From Pedobacter sp. (lineage in GTDB: Bacteria > Bacteroidota > Bacteroidia > Sphingobacteriales > Sphingobacteriaceae): a stretch of 64,000 nt of DNA. A program made the translations under genes and the position numbers. Under the pieces are notes generated by a model. It worked only from the letters and a program-made list of their open reading frames with translations. It did no database searches and was not told where the DNA came from. The stretch covers positions 62,001 to 126,000 of the forward strand of contig NZ_JAVHXT010000007.1 in the NCBI RefSeq assembly GCF_031119335.1. Reading direction: 5' to 3'. This document shows, piece after piece, positions 16,346-24,897 of the stretch; within the stretch, counting starts at the first letter, position 1, and each line of letters begins with the position of its first letter.

Positions 16346-18649
16346 ATGCAAACTCAAATTTTGGGCTACCCGCGAATTGGTAGTCAAAGAGAATTGAAAA
16401 AAATCTGCGAAAGCTATTGGGCAGGCACCACTGGTTACAAAAATGTACTTCAGGTGGGAAAAAACATCCGTAAGGAAAACTGGGAGTTACAAAAAAACTT
16501 AGGAGTAGACATTATTCCATCTAATGATTTTTCTTTCTACGACCAAGTATTAGACCATTCTTTAATGTTTGGTGCCATTCCGCAACGTTATAATGCTGTG
16601 GCTACCAAAGCAGGTCATTCAGAATTAGATCTTTATTTTGCTATGGCCAGAGGCTGCCAAAAAGATGGCTTGGATATTATAGCCATGGAAATGACCAAGT
16701 GGTTCGATACCAATTACCATTACATTGTTCCAGAATTTTATAAAAATCAATCTTTCAGCCTCTTTTCAACTAAGGTAATTGATGAGTTTTATGAAGCCCT
16801 TCAGTTAGGTATTACCACCAAACCCGTACTAATTGGCCCAGTAAGTTATCTCCTTTTAGGTAAAGAGAAAGAAGCTGGTTTCGATAAAATTGATTTGCTC
16901 AAAAATCTTCTTCCCGTTTACGTAGAATTGTTAAAAAGGTTGAAGTCTTTAGGAGCAACGCACATACAATTTGATGAACCTTTTTTGGTTTTAGACTTAT
17001 CTGAGAAAGAAAAACAGGCGTACCAAACTACGTATCAACAGTTGAGAAAAGCCTTTCCGGAACTGAAATTTATTTTAGCCACCTATTTTGGTGCGCTAGA
17101 AGATCATACCGATTTGACATTAAGTTTACCTGTTGATATCATCCATGTTGATTTAGTTAGGGGGCCACAGCAGTTAGACGAAGTGATTGGCAAAATCCCT
17201 TCGGAAAAAACGCTTTCGTTAGGACTAGTTGATGGCAGAAACATTTGGAAAAATGATTTTGAAAACTCGCTTTCCATCATTAAAACAGCGGTTGAAAAAC
17301 TTGGAAAAGACCACATTTGGATTGCGCCTTCTTGTTCATTAATTCATGCTCCAGTAGATTTAGAACTGGAAAAAAACGAAGCCGTTTTAACATCAGAAAT
17401 TAAACAGTGGATGGCTTTTGCCAAACAGAAAGTAGCAGAACTAAGTACATTAAAACAACTGGCGTTAGGCGAAGAAGCAACTTTGGCAAAAGAAAAATTG
17501 GCACAAAATAATAGCGCACAGCAAAGCCGTAAAAGCTCTCCTTTAATCCACAATGTGGAAGTAAAAAATAGAGTTAAAAACATCATAAACACCGATGCTG
17601 AACGCAAAAACAACTTTGCGAAAAGACGGATTTTACAACAAGAGGAGTTACAGTTGCCTGCTTTTAGTACCACTACCATTGGCTCGTTTCCGCAAACAAC
17701 AGAGGTAAGAAGTTGGAGAGCAAAGCTGAAAAAAGGAAGCTTAAACCAGGTACAATACGACCAACTGATTGCCATTGAAACAGAAAAAGCGGTGCGCTGG
17801 CAAGAGGAAATTGATTTGGATGTGTTGGTGCACGGAGAGTTTGAACGCAATGATATGGTTGAATATTTTGGCGAACAATTGAACGGTTTTACCTTTTCTC
17901 AAAATGGTTGGGTACAAAGCTACGGTTCTCGTTGTGTAAAACCTCCCATCATCTACGGCGATATCACCAGACCAACTGCCATGACCGTAAAATGGACCAG
18001 CTATGCACAATCTCTTACATCGAAATACATGAAAGGAATGTTAACCGGCCCTGTAACTATTTTGCAATGGTCTTTTGTGCGTAACGACCAGCCACGCTCC
18101 GAAACCTGTACACAAATTGCCTTGGCCATTAGGGACGAAGTGGTTGATTTGGAAAACGCCGGCATTAAAATTATTCAAATTGATGAACCTGCTATTAGAG
18201 AAGGTTTGCCTTTACGCAAGGCGGATTGGAAAGCTTATTTAGACTGGGCGATTAAAGCTTTTAGAATTTCGGCTAGCGGCGTAAAAGACACAACCCAAAT
18301 TCATACGCACATGTGCTACTCTGAATTTAACGATATTATTGATAGCATTGCTGCCATGGATGCCGATGTAATTACCATTGAAACTTCTCGTTCGCAAATG
18401 GAACTACTTAATGCTTTTGCCGACTTTAAATATCCTAATGAAATTGGCCCGGGTGTTTACGACATTCATTCGCCAAGAGTTCCAAATAAAGATGAAATGG
18501 TTGATTTATTGAAGAAAGCGGCTACCGTTATTCCAAAAGAACAACTTTGGGTAAACCCAGATTGTGGCTTAAAAACCCGCGGTTGGGACGAAACTAAAAG
18601 GGCTTTGATAGAAATGGTAGAAGCCGCTAAAATGATGAGAAATAGTTAA
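16346..18649 (+). CDS. metE: Cobalamin-independent methionine synthase MetE
   Basis: Transfers the methyl group from 5-methyltetrahydropteroyl-polyglutamate to homocysteine, the last step of methionine synthesis. The 767-residue length is typical. The N-terminal half (TQILGYPRIGSQRELKK, FDEPFLVLDL) and C-terminal half (TTIGSFPQT, IQIDEPAIREG) are the duplicated barrels of MetE. Zinc ligands are visible as His and Cys in THMCYSEF, Glu in ITIETSRS and Cys in NPDCGLKTRGW. Expression should be switched off by B12 through the upstream riboswitch; metH is not in the window. It ends at a strong hairpin. Confidence 0.98.
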   Translation: MQTQILGYPRIGSQRELKKICESYWAGTTGYKNVLQVGKNIRKENWELQKNLGVDIIPSNDFSFYDQVLDHSLMFGAIPQRYNAVATKAGHSELDLYFAMARGCQKDGLDIIAMEMTKWFDTNYHYIVPEFYKNQSFSLFSTKVIDEFYEALQLGITTKPVLIGPVSYLLLGKEKEAGFDKIDLLKNLLPVYVELLKRLKSLGATHIQFDEPFLVLDLSEKEKQAYQTTYQQLRKAFPELKFILATYFGALEDHTDLTLSLPVDIIHVDLVRGPQQLDEVIGKIPSEKTLSLGLVDGRNIWKNDFENSLSIIKTAVEKLGKDHIWIAPSCSLIHAPVDLELEKNEAVLTSEIKQWMAFAKQKVAELSTLKQLALGEEATLAKEKLAQNNSAQQSRKSSPLIHNVEVKNRVKNIINTDAERKNNFAKRRILQQEELQLPAFSTTTIGSFPQTTEVRSWRAKLKKGSLNQVQYDQLIAIETEKAVRWQEEIDLDVLVHGEFERNDMVEYFGEQLNGFTFSQNGWVQSYGSRCVKPPIIYGDITRPTAMTVKWTSYAQSLTSKYMKGMLTGPVTILQWSFVRNDQPRSETCTQIALAIRDEVVDLENAGIKIIQIDEPAIREGLPLRKADWKAYLDWAIKAFRISASGVKDTTQIHTHMCYSEFNDIIDSIAAMDADVITIETSRSQMELLNAFADFKYPNEIGPGVYDIHSPRVPNKDEMVDLLKKAATVIPKEQLWVNPDCGLKTRGWDETKRALIEMVEAAKMMRNS

Positions 18650-18667
18650 TACTACTTTTAAACCTAC

Positions 18668-18700
18668 AGACTTACGAAGCTTAGAAAACTTCGTAAGTCT
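18668..18700. terminator. Hairpin after metE, AGACTTACGAAG repeat family
   Basis: A 12-bp perfect stem (AGACTTACGAAG / CTTCGTAAGTCT) is followed by TTTGATTTT. It works as a plausible metE terminator, yet the same palindrome with a longer stem is found at 49944-49976, so it is also a dispersed repeat. Confidence 0.7.
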
Positions 18701-18723
18701 TTTGATTTTAAATATCTTTGAAC

Positions 18724-19110
18724 ATGACCTTAGAAGAAAGAATAGCGGCATCAAGAACCAGCATATTTAAAACTGTATTTCCCAATACAACCAATCATTA
18801 CGATACCTTATTTGGTGGCACAGCAATGCACATGATGGACGAAGTTGCTTTTATTACCGCCACAAGATTTAGCAGGCAGGTAATGGTAACCGTAAGTAGC
18901 GACCGTATTGATTTTAAAAAAGCCATTCCCGGAGGTACGTTTGTAGAGTTAGTTGGTAAAGTTACCCACGTTGGCAATACCAGTTTAAAAGTTAATGTAG
19001 AAATTTACATCGAGCAAATGTATGCCGAAGGTAGAGAATTGGCGATACACGGAGATTTCACTTTTGTAGCCCTAGATGAGAACAAAAAGCCAACAGCAGT
19101 AATTAAATAG
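18724..19110 (+). CDS. Acyl-CoA thioesterase, hotdog fold (YciA/BACH-like)
   Basis: The 128-residue protein has TVFPNTTNHYDTLFGGTAMHMMDEVAFITATRF at its N-terminus. The Asn/His-x-x-G-x-x-FGG-x-x-M-x-x-M-D/E pattern and the Asp in MMDE match YciA-type thioesterases, followed by VSSDRIDFKKAIPGG and VGNTSLKVNVEIY. The family hydrolyses acyl-CoA to free acid and CoA in the cytoplasm. A TTG two codons upstream (18718) is also in frame, but the ATG at 18724 is the ordinary choice. Substrate chain length cannot be told from sequence. Confidence 0.88.
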   Translation: MTLEERIAASRTSIFKTVFPNTTNHYDTLFGGTAMHMMDEVAFITATRFSRQVMVTVSSDRIDFKKAIPGGTFVELVGKVTHVGNTSLKVNVEIYIEQMYAEGRELAIHGDFTFVALDENKKPTAVIK

Positions 19111-19169
19111 ATCATATTTAACTCCGTTTGGTCTAGTTTTTGTTTAACATTTGGTAAAACACACCTAAT

Positions 19170-19601
19170 ATGAGAAAAATATTATTGTCTACCGTGATAT
19201 ATGCTGGTCTTTTATTCTCGGCTTGTTCTACTACTAAATCTCCAGAATTACAGAAACTAGAAGCTAGAAAAGAGGTACTGGAACTTAGCACTAAAAGAAA
19301 CCAATTGAGAATTGACTTAGAAAAAGAGAAGGCTAACAATGCTCAATTGAAAAAAAATGTACAAAGCTTAAACGCACAAGCAAATAAGAAGACAGATAAA
19401 TTTTCGGCATCTAATCCTAACAGCACCGCTAAACAAGCAAGTGAAACTGCAAAACTGCTTAGAGACGTAGAAAAAGCAAATAGAAAACTTGAAGCCAGCG
19501 AAAGAAAGTCAAATAAAATCCAAAAGGATATTGATAAGGTACAGGAAAAGATAAACAAGCTAAGTAAACAAATTGAATTTGTTGATAAAACGAAATCTTA
19601 G
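19170..19601 (+). CDS. Coiled-coil lipoprotein
   Basis: The 143-residue product begins with a lipoprotein signal peptide (LLFSAC, Cys at about residue 19). The rest is almost entirely Lys/Glu/Leu/Asn-rich coiled coil in two segments (about 25-70 and 90-140) separated by a Ser/Asn-rich hinge. No enzymatic domain. Probably a periplasmic spacer or scaffold anchored in a membrane; function unknown. It ends at an intrinsic terminator. Confidence 0.75.
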   Translation: MRKILLSTVIYAGLLFSACSTTKSPELQKLEARKEVLELSTKRNQLRIDLEKEKANNAQLKKNVQSLNAQANKKTDKFSASNPNSTAKQASETAKLLRDVEKANRKLEASERKSNKIQKDIDKVQEKINKLSKQIEFVDKTKS

Positions 19602-19619
19602 AACGGCAATATCAAAAAA

Positions 19620-19654
19620 GAGCCTTGCAAAATAAATTGTAAGGCTTTTCTTTT
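19620..19654 (+). terminator. Intrinsic terminator after the coiled-coil lipoprotein gene
   Basis: The stem AGCCTTGCAA/TTGTAAGGCT, with one G-U pair and loop AATAAA, is followed by TTTCTTTT about 20 bases past the stop codon. Confidence 0.8.
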
Positions 19655-19711
19655 GCCAACCTATCTTTGAGATAATTGATTTCACTAAAAATTAATTTAT
19701 TACTTTCGCTT

Positions 19712-19957
19712 ATGGCACAAGAAGACTTAACTAAAATATCTACCGTAGAGCTTGAGAAAAAAGCAAAAATGATGAAGCTAGCGATCATTACCATCAGTGT
19801 TTCTATGATTATAATGACGATTTCTGGAATAATTCTATCTATTAAAAAGGGATTTAGTGCAATGACAATAACAGCAATTGCTTTCTTTCCTTTAGTAATT
19901 ATATTTTCATCACAATTGAAGAAAATAAATGAGGAATTGAAGAGTAGAGTTAGCTAA
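19712..19957 (+). CDS. Small two-helix membrane protein of unknown function
   Basis: About 81 residues from the ATG at 19712. A charged N-terminal helix (LTKISTVELEKKAKMM) is followed by two hydrophobic segments (about 25-46 and 52-68) and a short charged C-terminal tail. The longer frame to 19676 was not preferred because it starts in the region after the terminator with an extra hydrophobic stretch. No family recognised. It is convergent with cdsA, with only three bases between the stops. Confidence 0.55.
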   Translation: MAQEDLTKISTVELEKKAKMMKLAIITISVSMIIMTISGIILSIKKGFSAMTITAIAFFPLVIIFSSQLKKINEELKSRVS

Positions 19958-19960
19958 AGA

Positions 19961-20770
19961 CTAATGCGTTAACAAATACAAATAAACGTAAACAATTGGC
20001 GCTGCAATGAGCAAGCCATCAAAACGGTCTAAGAAACCACCGTGACCAGGCAAAAAAGTACCCGAATCTTTTACGTCCAAGCTTCTTTTTAGCATTGATT
20101 CAACCAAATCGCCAAGTGTACCAAAGCTCGAAATAATAGCCGCCATACCAGCCCAAACTATTGGTTGGACTTCTGTAAATTGAAATGAAATAATGATGGC
20201 CACTACCAAGCTGGTAAATACACCTCCAAAAAAGCCTTCCCACGATTTCTTAGGCGAGTGTCTTTCGAAAAGTTTGCGCTTGCCCAATTTCATTCCAAAT
20301 AAGTAAGCGCCTGTATCATTTGCCCAAAGCATCAACAAAAAAGCCAAAGGAAAATGGAAGCTGTAGTTATTAAAATCCATCAAAAACCCTAAAGAATAGA
20401 AGAAACAGAAGGGTACGGTAACGTATATAAATCCCACGAATGTGTAGGAAATGTTAGCAAAAGGTATTTTGTTTTTCTTGTACAGCTCGGCAATAAATAC
20501 AGAAAAAACCAAAGGAATGATCAGCAAAAGGTATTTCAGCTCAAACTGGAAAAAATGGTAAGCAGCGGTAGTTAAAAAGATAATTGTTGCTACTGCTACC
20601 CCGATATTTCTGTGAGGGCGTATCCCACCTATTTTTACCATTCCGTAAAATTCTAGTAATGCTACAACGCTCAAGATAAGATAGAAAGCAGAGAAGGTAT
20701 ATGCTCCTAAAAAGATGGAGCCCAACATCACGATAGTAAAAAAGAATGCGGTAATTGCTCTGGTTTTCAT
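19961..20770 (-). CDS. cdsA: Phosphatidate cytidylyltransferase CdsA
   Basis: Integral membrane enzyme converting phosphatidic acid and CTP to CDP-diacylglycerol, the branch point of phospholipid synthesis. The 269-residue protein has about seven hydrophobic segments and the CDS signature in the C-terminal part: SPKKSWEGFFGGVFTSL, then LGDLVESMLKRSLDVKDSGTFLPGHGGFLDRFDGLL. Length is usual for the family. The CPBP protease gene lies upstream, about 45 bases away in the same orientation. Confidence 0.96.
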   Translation of the reverse strand: MKTRAITAFFFTIVMLGSIFLGAYTFSAFYLILSVVALLEFYGMVKIGGIRPHRNIGVAVATIIFLTTAAYHFFQFELKYLLLIIPLVFSVFIAELYKKNKIPFANISYTFVGFIYVTVPFCFFYSLGFLMDFNNYSFHFPLAFLLMLWANDTGAYLFGMKLGKRKLFERHSPKKSWEGFFGGVFTSLVVAIIISFQFTEVQPIVWAGMAAIISSFGTLGDLVESMLKRSLDVKDSGTFLPGHGGFLDRFDGLLIAAPIVYVYLYLLTH

Positions 20771-20814
20771 GACTAGATTTGAGTATTGAGATGTGAGATA
20801 TGAGACATAGTTAT

Positions 20815-21732
20815 TTAGTTACTATCCGCTGATTTTTGGACACTTTGCTTACGGACAAACTCGAACAAAGCTAAGGTTAATATTGCACTAATTAAATAAC
20901 CGTACCAAGGCAGGGCGATATCATCGGCGTTTGTGTAGCTCTGATTATTCATTTGCAAATAGTACGCCGCACAAACTGCATAAGCATTATTTAAAAAGTG
21001 TGCAAAAACTGCATACCAAATGCTGCCAGTCCAAAAGTAAACGTAGCCAAAGGCGGCACCCAGAAGCATACGGGGTAGGAAGCCGTAAAACTGAAAGTGG
21101 ATAGCGCTAAAAATTATTGCAGAAATCCAGATGGCAACATGAGGGTTAGATTTGATGCGAAAGATTATTCTTTGTACAGCTCCTCTAAATATAAATTCTT
21201 CGCAAATGGCAGGAGTAATTGCAACCACCAAAATGTTAAACAACAACCCTCCAATCGTTTTCATTTTAAACATGGCTTCGGTAACCTCTGCTAGTTTATC
21301 TTCCTGTTCTCGCATCCACCTTTCTATGCTTTTTAAAAAATCTGGAAGTACCATTTTCTGGTTCCACTCAATAGAAAGCCCCATTATAGGCATCCAACAA
21401 ATAGAAAGTATCGCAACCAGCATTAGTAAGTTTAGTTTTGGAGCCGTCAGTCCATAAAATTTTGATAACCGCTTGCGCTCTATAACCGCCAATAATATCG
21501 CTGGAACTAGAAATAGTCCGATTTGTTGTCCTACTAAAAATATCTTAAAAGCATCAGGGTATTTCATTTCTGATTTTAAAACACTTAGCAACACCGGCAA
21601 ACCATAGCATACATATATTAACCCAGCACTAATAATGGCTAATATAACTACCCCGCCAATAGCAAACAGCAGCAGAAACAATAGCTGCACAAATGGGGTG
21701 TTCTCTGGCTTATACTGACTAGCTTGATACAT
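20815..21732 (-). CDS. CPBP-family intramembrane metalloprotease
   Basis: The 305-residue polytopic membrane protein has the Abi/CaaX (CPBP) motifs CEEFIFRGAVQR (EExxxR), IIFSAIHFQFYGF (FxxxH) and VFAHFLNNAYA (HxxxN), all in the C-terminal half as usual for glutamic-type intramembrane peptidases. Eukaryotic Rce1 cleaves prenylated proteins; bacterial members have varied roles, including bacteriocin self-protection, and the substrate here is unknown. It may be co-transcribed with cdsA. Confidence 0.9.
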   Translation of the reverse strand: MYQASQYKPENTPFVQLLFLLLFAIGGVVILAIISAGLIYVCYGLPVLLSVLKSEMKYPDAFKIFLVGQQIGLFLVPAILLAVIERKRLSKFYGLTAPKLNLLMLVAILSICWMPIMGLSIEWNQKMVLPDFLKSIERWMREQEDKLAEVTEAMFKMKTIGGLLFNILVVAITPAICEEFIFRGAVQRIIFRIKSNPHVAIWISAIIFSAIHFQFYGFLPRMLLGAAFGYVYFWTGSIWYAVFAHFLNNAYAVCAAYYLQMNNQSYTNADDIALPWYGYLISAILTLALFEFVRKQSVQKSADSN

Positions 21733-21786
21733 TTTTATTTTTATACGTAACTTTGCAACGTTTTAATTGGCTTTGAAGATAGAAAA

Positions 21787-22794
21787 ATGTCTGTAAAGAT
21801 AGGAAATATTGATTTGGGAGAATTCCCTTTGTTATTGGCACCCATGGAAGATGTGAGCGATCCTCCTTTCCGTTATGTGTGCAAACAAGGTGGAGCAGAT
21901 ATGATGTACACGGAGTTTATTTCTTCGGAGGGCTTAATTCGCTCTGCGGCAAAAAGTAGAGCAAAGCTTGATATTTTCGAATACGAACGCCCAATTGGCA
22001 TCCAAATTTTTGGTAGCGATATAGAAAGTATGCGTGAAGCTACAGAAATTGCCACCCTAGCCGGACCCGATTTAATGGACATTAACTACGGATGCCCAGT
22101 TAAAAATGTAGCTTGTAGAGGTGCCGGTTCTGCCCTTTTGCAAGACATTGATAAAATGGTAAAAATGACGGATGCTGTAGTAAAAGCTACACATTTGCCC
22201 GTTACCGTTAAAACCCGCTTGGGTTGGGACGACAATACCAAAAACGTTGAAGAAGTTGCAGAGCGTTTGCAAGATATTGGCATACAAGCTTTAACTATTC
22301 ACGGTAGAACTAGAGCACAATTGTATAAAGGCGAGGCCGATTGGACCTTGATTAGAGAGATTAAACGTAATCCTCGCATTAAAATTCCAATTTTTGGAAA
22401 TGGTGATATTGATCGTCCAGAAAAAGCTGCCAATTGGCGATTAGAATATGGTGTAGACGGCATGATGATTGGTCGTGCTGCCATAGGTTACCCTTGGATT
22501 TTTAGAGAAATAAAGCACTTTTTTGCTACTGGAGAACATTTAGCCGGCCCAACGGTCGCAGAACGCGTAGAAGCTTGCCGAACACATTTCGTAAAATCTA
22601 TTGAATGGAAAGGACCGAAAGTAGGTGTATTCGAAATGCGCAGACATTACTCTAACTACTTTAAAGGTTTGCCAGATTTTAAACCTTATCGTACTCAATT
22701 AGTTAAGGAAGAAAATATAGACACCATCTATGCGCTATTAGATGAAATTGCAGACAAATATGCCAATGTAACGCCCATTTCTGAAATGGCGTGA
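21787..22794 (+). CDS. dusB: tRNA-dihydrouridine synthase DusB
   Basis: FMN-dependent enzyme that reduces uridines in the tRNA D-loop. The 335-residue protein shows the N-terminal APMEDVSDPPFR, MDINYGCPVKNVACRGAGSALL (conserved Cys motif, about residues 98-118), VTVKTRLGWDD, LTIHGRTRAQLYKGEADW and IPIFGNGDI followed by GVDGMMIGRAAIGYPWIF, which form the flavin and phosphate-binding loops. Full length. It is divergent from the CPBP protease gene and followed closely by apaG. Confidence 0.95.
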   Translation: MSVKIGNIDLGEFPLLLAPMEDVSDPPFRYVCKQGGADMMYTEFISSEGLIRSAAKSRAKLDIFEYERPIGIQIFGSDIESMREATEIATLAGPDLMDINYGCPVKNVACRGAGSALLQDIDKMVKMTDAVVKATHLPVTVKTRLGWDDNTKNVEEVAERLQDIGIQALTIHGRTRAQLYKGEADWTLIREIKRNPRIKIPIFGNGDIDRPEKAANWRLEYGVDGMMIGRAAIGYPWIFREIKHFFATGEHLAGPTVAERVEACRTHFVKSIEWKGPKVGVFEMRRHYSNYFKGLPDFKPYRTQLVKEENIDTIYALLDEIADKYANVTPISEMA

Positions 22795-22829
22795 TTATTG
22801 AGTAATCCTATTTGTTAAAACTTATTATT

Positions 22830-23216
22830 ATGGTTACAGCAACTACACAAGGCGTAAAAATTTCGGTTGACACCATTTATCAGGATGAACATTCTAGTCC
22901 TGAAAGTGGGCACTTTATGTTTGCCTATCGTATCCATATCGAAAACCTTTCCGATTACGAAATACAGTTAATGCGCCGCCAATGGTTCATTTTTGATTCT
23001 AACGGCACAGTTAGAGAGGTTGAAGGCGAAGGTGTTGTAGGTGTACAGCCGGTTATTGCTCCAGGCGAAAGCTATTCTTATGTTTCTGGAAGTAATCTTA
23101 AAACTGATATAGGAAGTATGCGTGGTCGTTATTTAATGCACCGCGTCTTAGACAATACCGAGTTTTTAGTAGACATTCCGGAATTTGAGCTGATTGTTCC
23201 TTTTAGATTGAACTAG
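22830..23216 (+). CDS. apaG: ApaG protein (Co2+/Mg2+ efflux-associated)
   Basis: The 128-residue beta-sandwich protein has the ApaG signature: FMFAYRIHIENLS, IQLMRRQWFIFDSNG, EVEGEGVVGVQPVIAPGESYSYVSGS and IGSMRGRYLM. An upstream in-frame TTG (22812) was disregarded in favour of the ATG at 22830, which gives the usual N-terminus. ApaG is linked genetically to cobalt resistance and magnesium in enterobacteria; its biochemical role is unsettled. Located 35 bases after dusB. Confidence 0.94.
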   Translation: MVTATTQGVKISVDTIYQDEHSSPESGHFMFAYRIHIENLSDYEIQLMRRQWFIFDSNGTVREVEGEGVVGVQPVIAPGESYSYVSGSNLKTDIGSMRGRYLMHRVLDNTEFLVDIPEFELIVPFRLN

Positions 23217-23223
23217 TTTTACG

Positions 23224-24030
23224 ATGAATGTTTCGTTCATCAGAGATTTGTACATTCCCATTCAACCTACGGTTAAATCTTACGGCACAGTCACTTATCA
23301 AGAATTTATACCGAACCCGCAACTACAACCATTTATTTACTGTTACTGGCAACTTAAAACATCCGAAAAATTAGCTGCCCCATTTAATTATCGTGTTGTT
23401 GCCGATGGCTGCATAGATATTTTCTTCGAGCTCGAAAACCCGTCTGAAAACTTTGTGATGGGATTTTGCAAGAAATATACCGAGTTTGAATTGGCTTCCG
23501 AATTTAACTACATTGGCATTAGGTTTTTGCCAACCATGTTTCCTCAGCTATTTGGAGTTGATGCATCGATTATTAGCAATAAAGCGGAAGAATTAAACTT
23601 AGTTTTGCCCAAAGTTGCATCATTTATTCAATCTTATTTTAACACAAATGTGGATATCAATTCCGCTGTTAAACTAATAGACGAATTTCTTTTGGAGCAA
23701 GTTTCTATAATGGATTTTCAAAATGATGCTCGTCTTTACAATGCCATTTCTTTAATCATGAAGAATTTCGGTGTTCTTAATATCGATGAGATTGACATCG
23801 GTTTAAGTCAGCGGCAGTTACGTAGGCTTTTTGATTTTTATATAGGCGATTCGATGAAAACCTTCAGTAAAGTTGTTCGCTTCCAAAATATCTTAAGAGC
23901 AAAACCATCAACCCAAAGTTTAAAGAATAATAAGCTATTTTTTAATGCAGGATATTTTGACCAATCTCATTTCATCAAAGATTTTAAACATTTCTATGGA
24001 GTTACGCCAAGCAAGGCTTTTGAAAGGTGA
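23224..24030 (+). CDS. AraC-family transcriptional regulator
   Basis: The 268-residue protein has an N-terminal ligand-type domain that starts with an aromatic-rich segment (LQPFIYCYWQLKTSE, VVADGCIDIFFELE, FNYIGIRFLPTMFPQLFG), as in the DUF6597-type regulators of Bacteroidota. A C-terminal AraC HTH (about 190-268) contains LSQRQLRRLFDFYIGDS and FFNAGYFDQSHFIKDFKHFYGVTPSKAF, an excellent match to the family signature. The VOC-family gene downstream on the same strand is a likely target or functional partner. Confidence 0.9.
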   Translation: MNVSFIRDLYIPIQPTVKSYGTVTYQEFIPNPQLQPFIYCYWQLKTSEKLAAPFNYRVVADGCIDIFFELENPSENFVMGFCKKYTEFELASEFNYIGIRFLPTMFPQLFGVDASIISNKAEELNLVLPKVASFIQSYFNTNVDINSAVKLIDEFLLEQVSIMDFQNDARLYNAISLIMKNFGVLNIDEIDIGLSQRQLRRLFDFYIGDSMKTFSKVVRFQNILRAKPSTQSLKNNKLFFNAGYFDQSHFIKDFKHFYGVTPSKAFER

Positions 24031-24159
24031 TTTGGGATAAATAAACCAAAGGAATTAAGATTATTTAAGCATACCGTCTTATTTTGCTTAATGCTTAAAT
24101 ATCAAACTAAGTCCGATTTTTACAATTTTTGCAAAGCTCGATTAGCCAATTTTGTGTCA

Positions 24160-24618
24160 ATGAAAGTAACACATTATCTAATTATTGCGATGTTAGCTTT
24201 AACGAGCAACATTTATGGTCAAACTAAAAACAAAAATGCCATGAAACTAAATGCAGGGATCATTACCGAAAAATTAGCAGAAACGAAGAAATTTTACACC
24301 GAGGTTTTAGATTTTGGTGTCACCTTCGAAAACGAGTTTTATCTATTATTGCACACACCCAACAAAAGTGCAGAAATCAGTTTCCTTTTACCCAACCATC
24401 CCTCTCAACAGCCTTTATTTCAGCAACCATTTAAAGGGACAGGCATGTATTTAACCATTGAGGTTGAAGATGTCGATACTTTATATCAAATCTTAAAAAA
24501 GAAAGGTGTAGCAATTAAAATAGACATTAGAAATGAGCCTTGGGGCGATAGGCATTTTGCTATTCAAGACCCAAATGGTGTAGGAATTGACTTGGTAAAG
24601 TATTCACCGCAGCAATAA
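24160..24618 (+). CDS. Exported VOC-superfamily (glyoxalase/bleomycin-resistance-like) protein
   Basis: About 152 residues from the ATG at 24160, chosen because it starts a signal peptide (MKVTHYLIIAMLALTSNIYG). The frame is open further upstream without good signals, and an internal Met at 24241 would give a cytoplasmic form. The core LNAGIITEKLAETKKFYTEVLDFGVTFENEFYLLLHTPN...YLTIEVEDVDTLYQILKKKGV...FAIQDPNGVGIDLV is a single VOC module. VOC proteins bind metals or small ligands as dimers; the activity cannot be deduced. Downstream of an AraC regulator. Confidence 0.8.
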   Translation: MKVTHYLIIAMLALTSNIYGQTKNKNAMKLNAGIITEKLAETKKFYTEVLDFGVTFENEFYLLLHTPNKSAEISFLLPNHPSQQPLFQQPFKGTGMYLTIEVEDVDTLYQILKKKGVAIKIDIRNEPWGDRHFAIQDPNGVGIDLVKYSPQQ

Positions 24619-24677
24619 AATTCATTGTAATTCCTATCTATGTCGCATTTGCAACATGCTCAATTTTAAATATTTCG

Positions 24678-24851
24678 TACCTGTTGTGCATTTGTGAGAT
24701 TTAGCCACAGATACACAAATGAAATACAGATTTAAAACATACAAAAACTGAACTTTTGAACTAAAACACTTTATTGAGCGACAATATTTCGCTTCAATTT
24801 TATTTAAAAACAAAAAAATCAGTGTATCTGTGGCTAAATGCACAACAGGTA
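24678..24851. mobile_element. MITE-like element with perfect 15-bp TIRs and TTTCG duplication
   Basis: TACCTGTTGTGCATT (24678-24692) is mirrored perfectly at 24837-24851, and a second 17-bp arm pair (TTTAGCCACAGATACAC, 24700-24716, and its complement at 24822-24838) lies inside. TTTCG occurs directly outside both ends (24673-24677 and 24852-24856), as expected of a 5-bp target duplication. The 174-bp unit encodes nothing. Confidence 0.7.
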
Positions 24852-24897
24852 TTTCGTGTTTTCTTTAGTAATTCTTTATTTTCGTTGTATCTAAATC

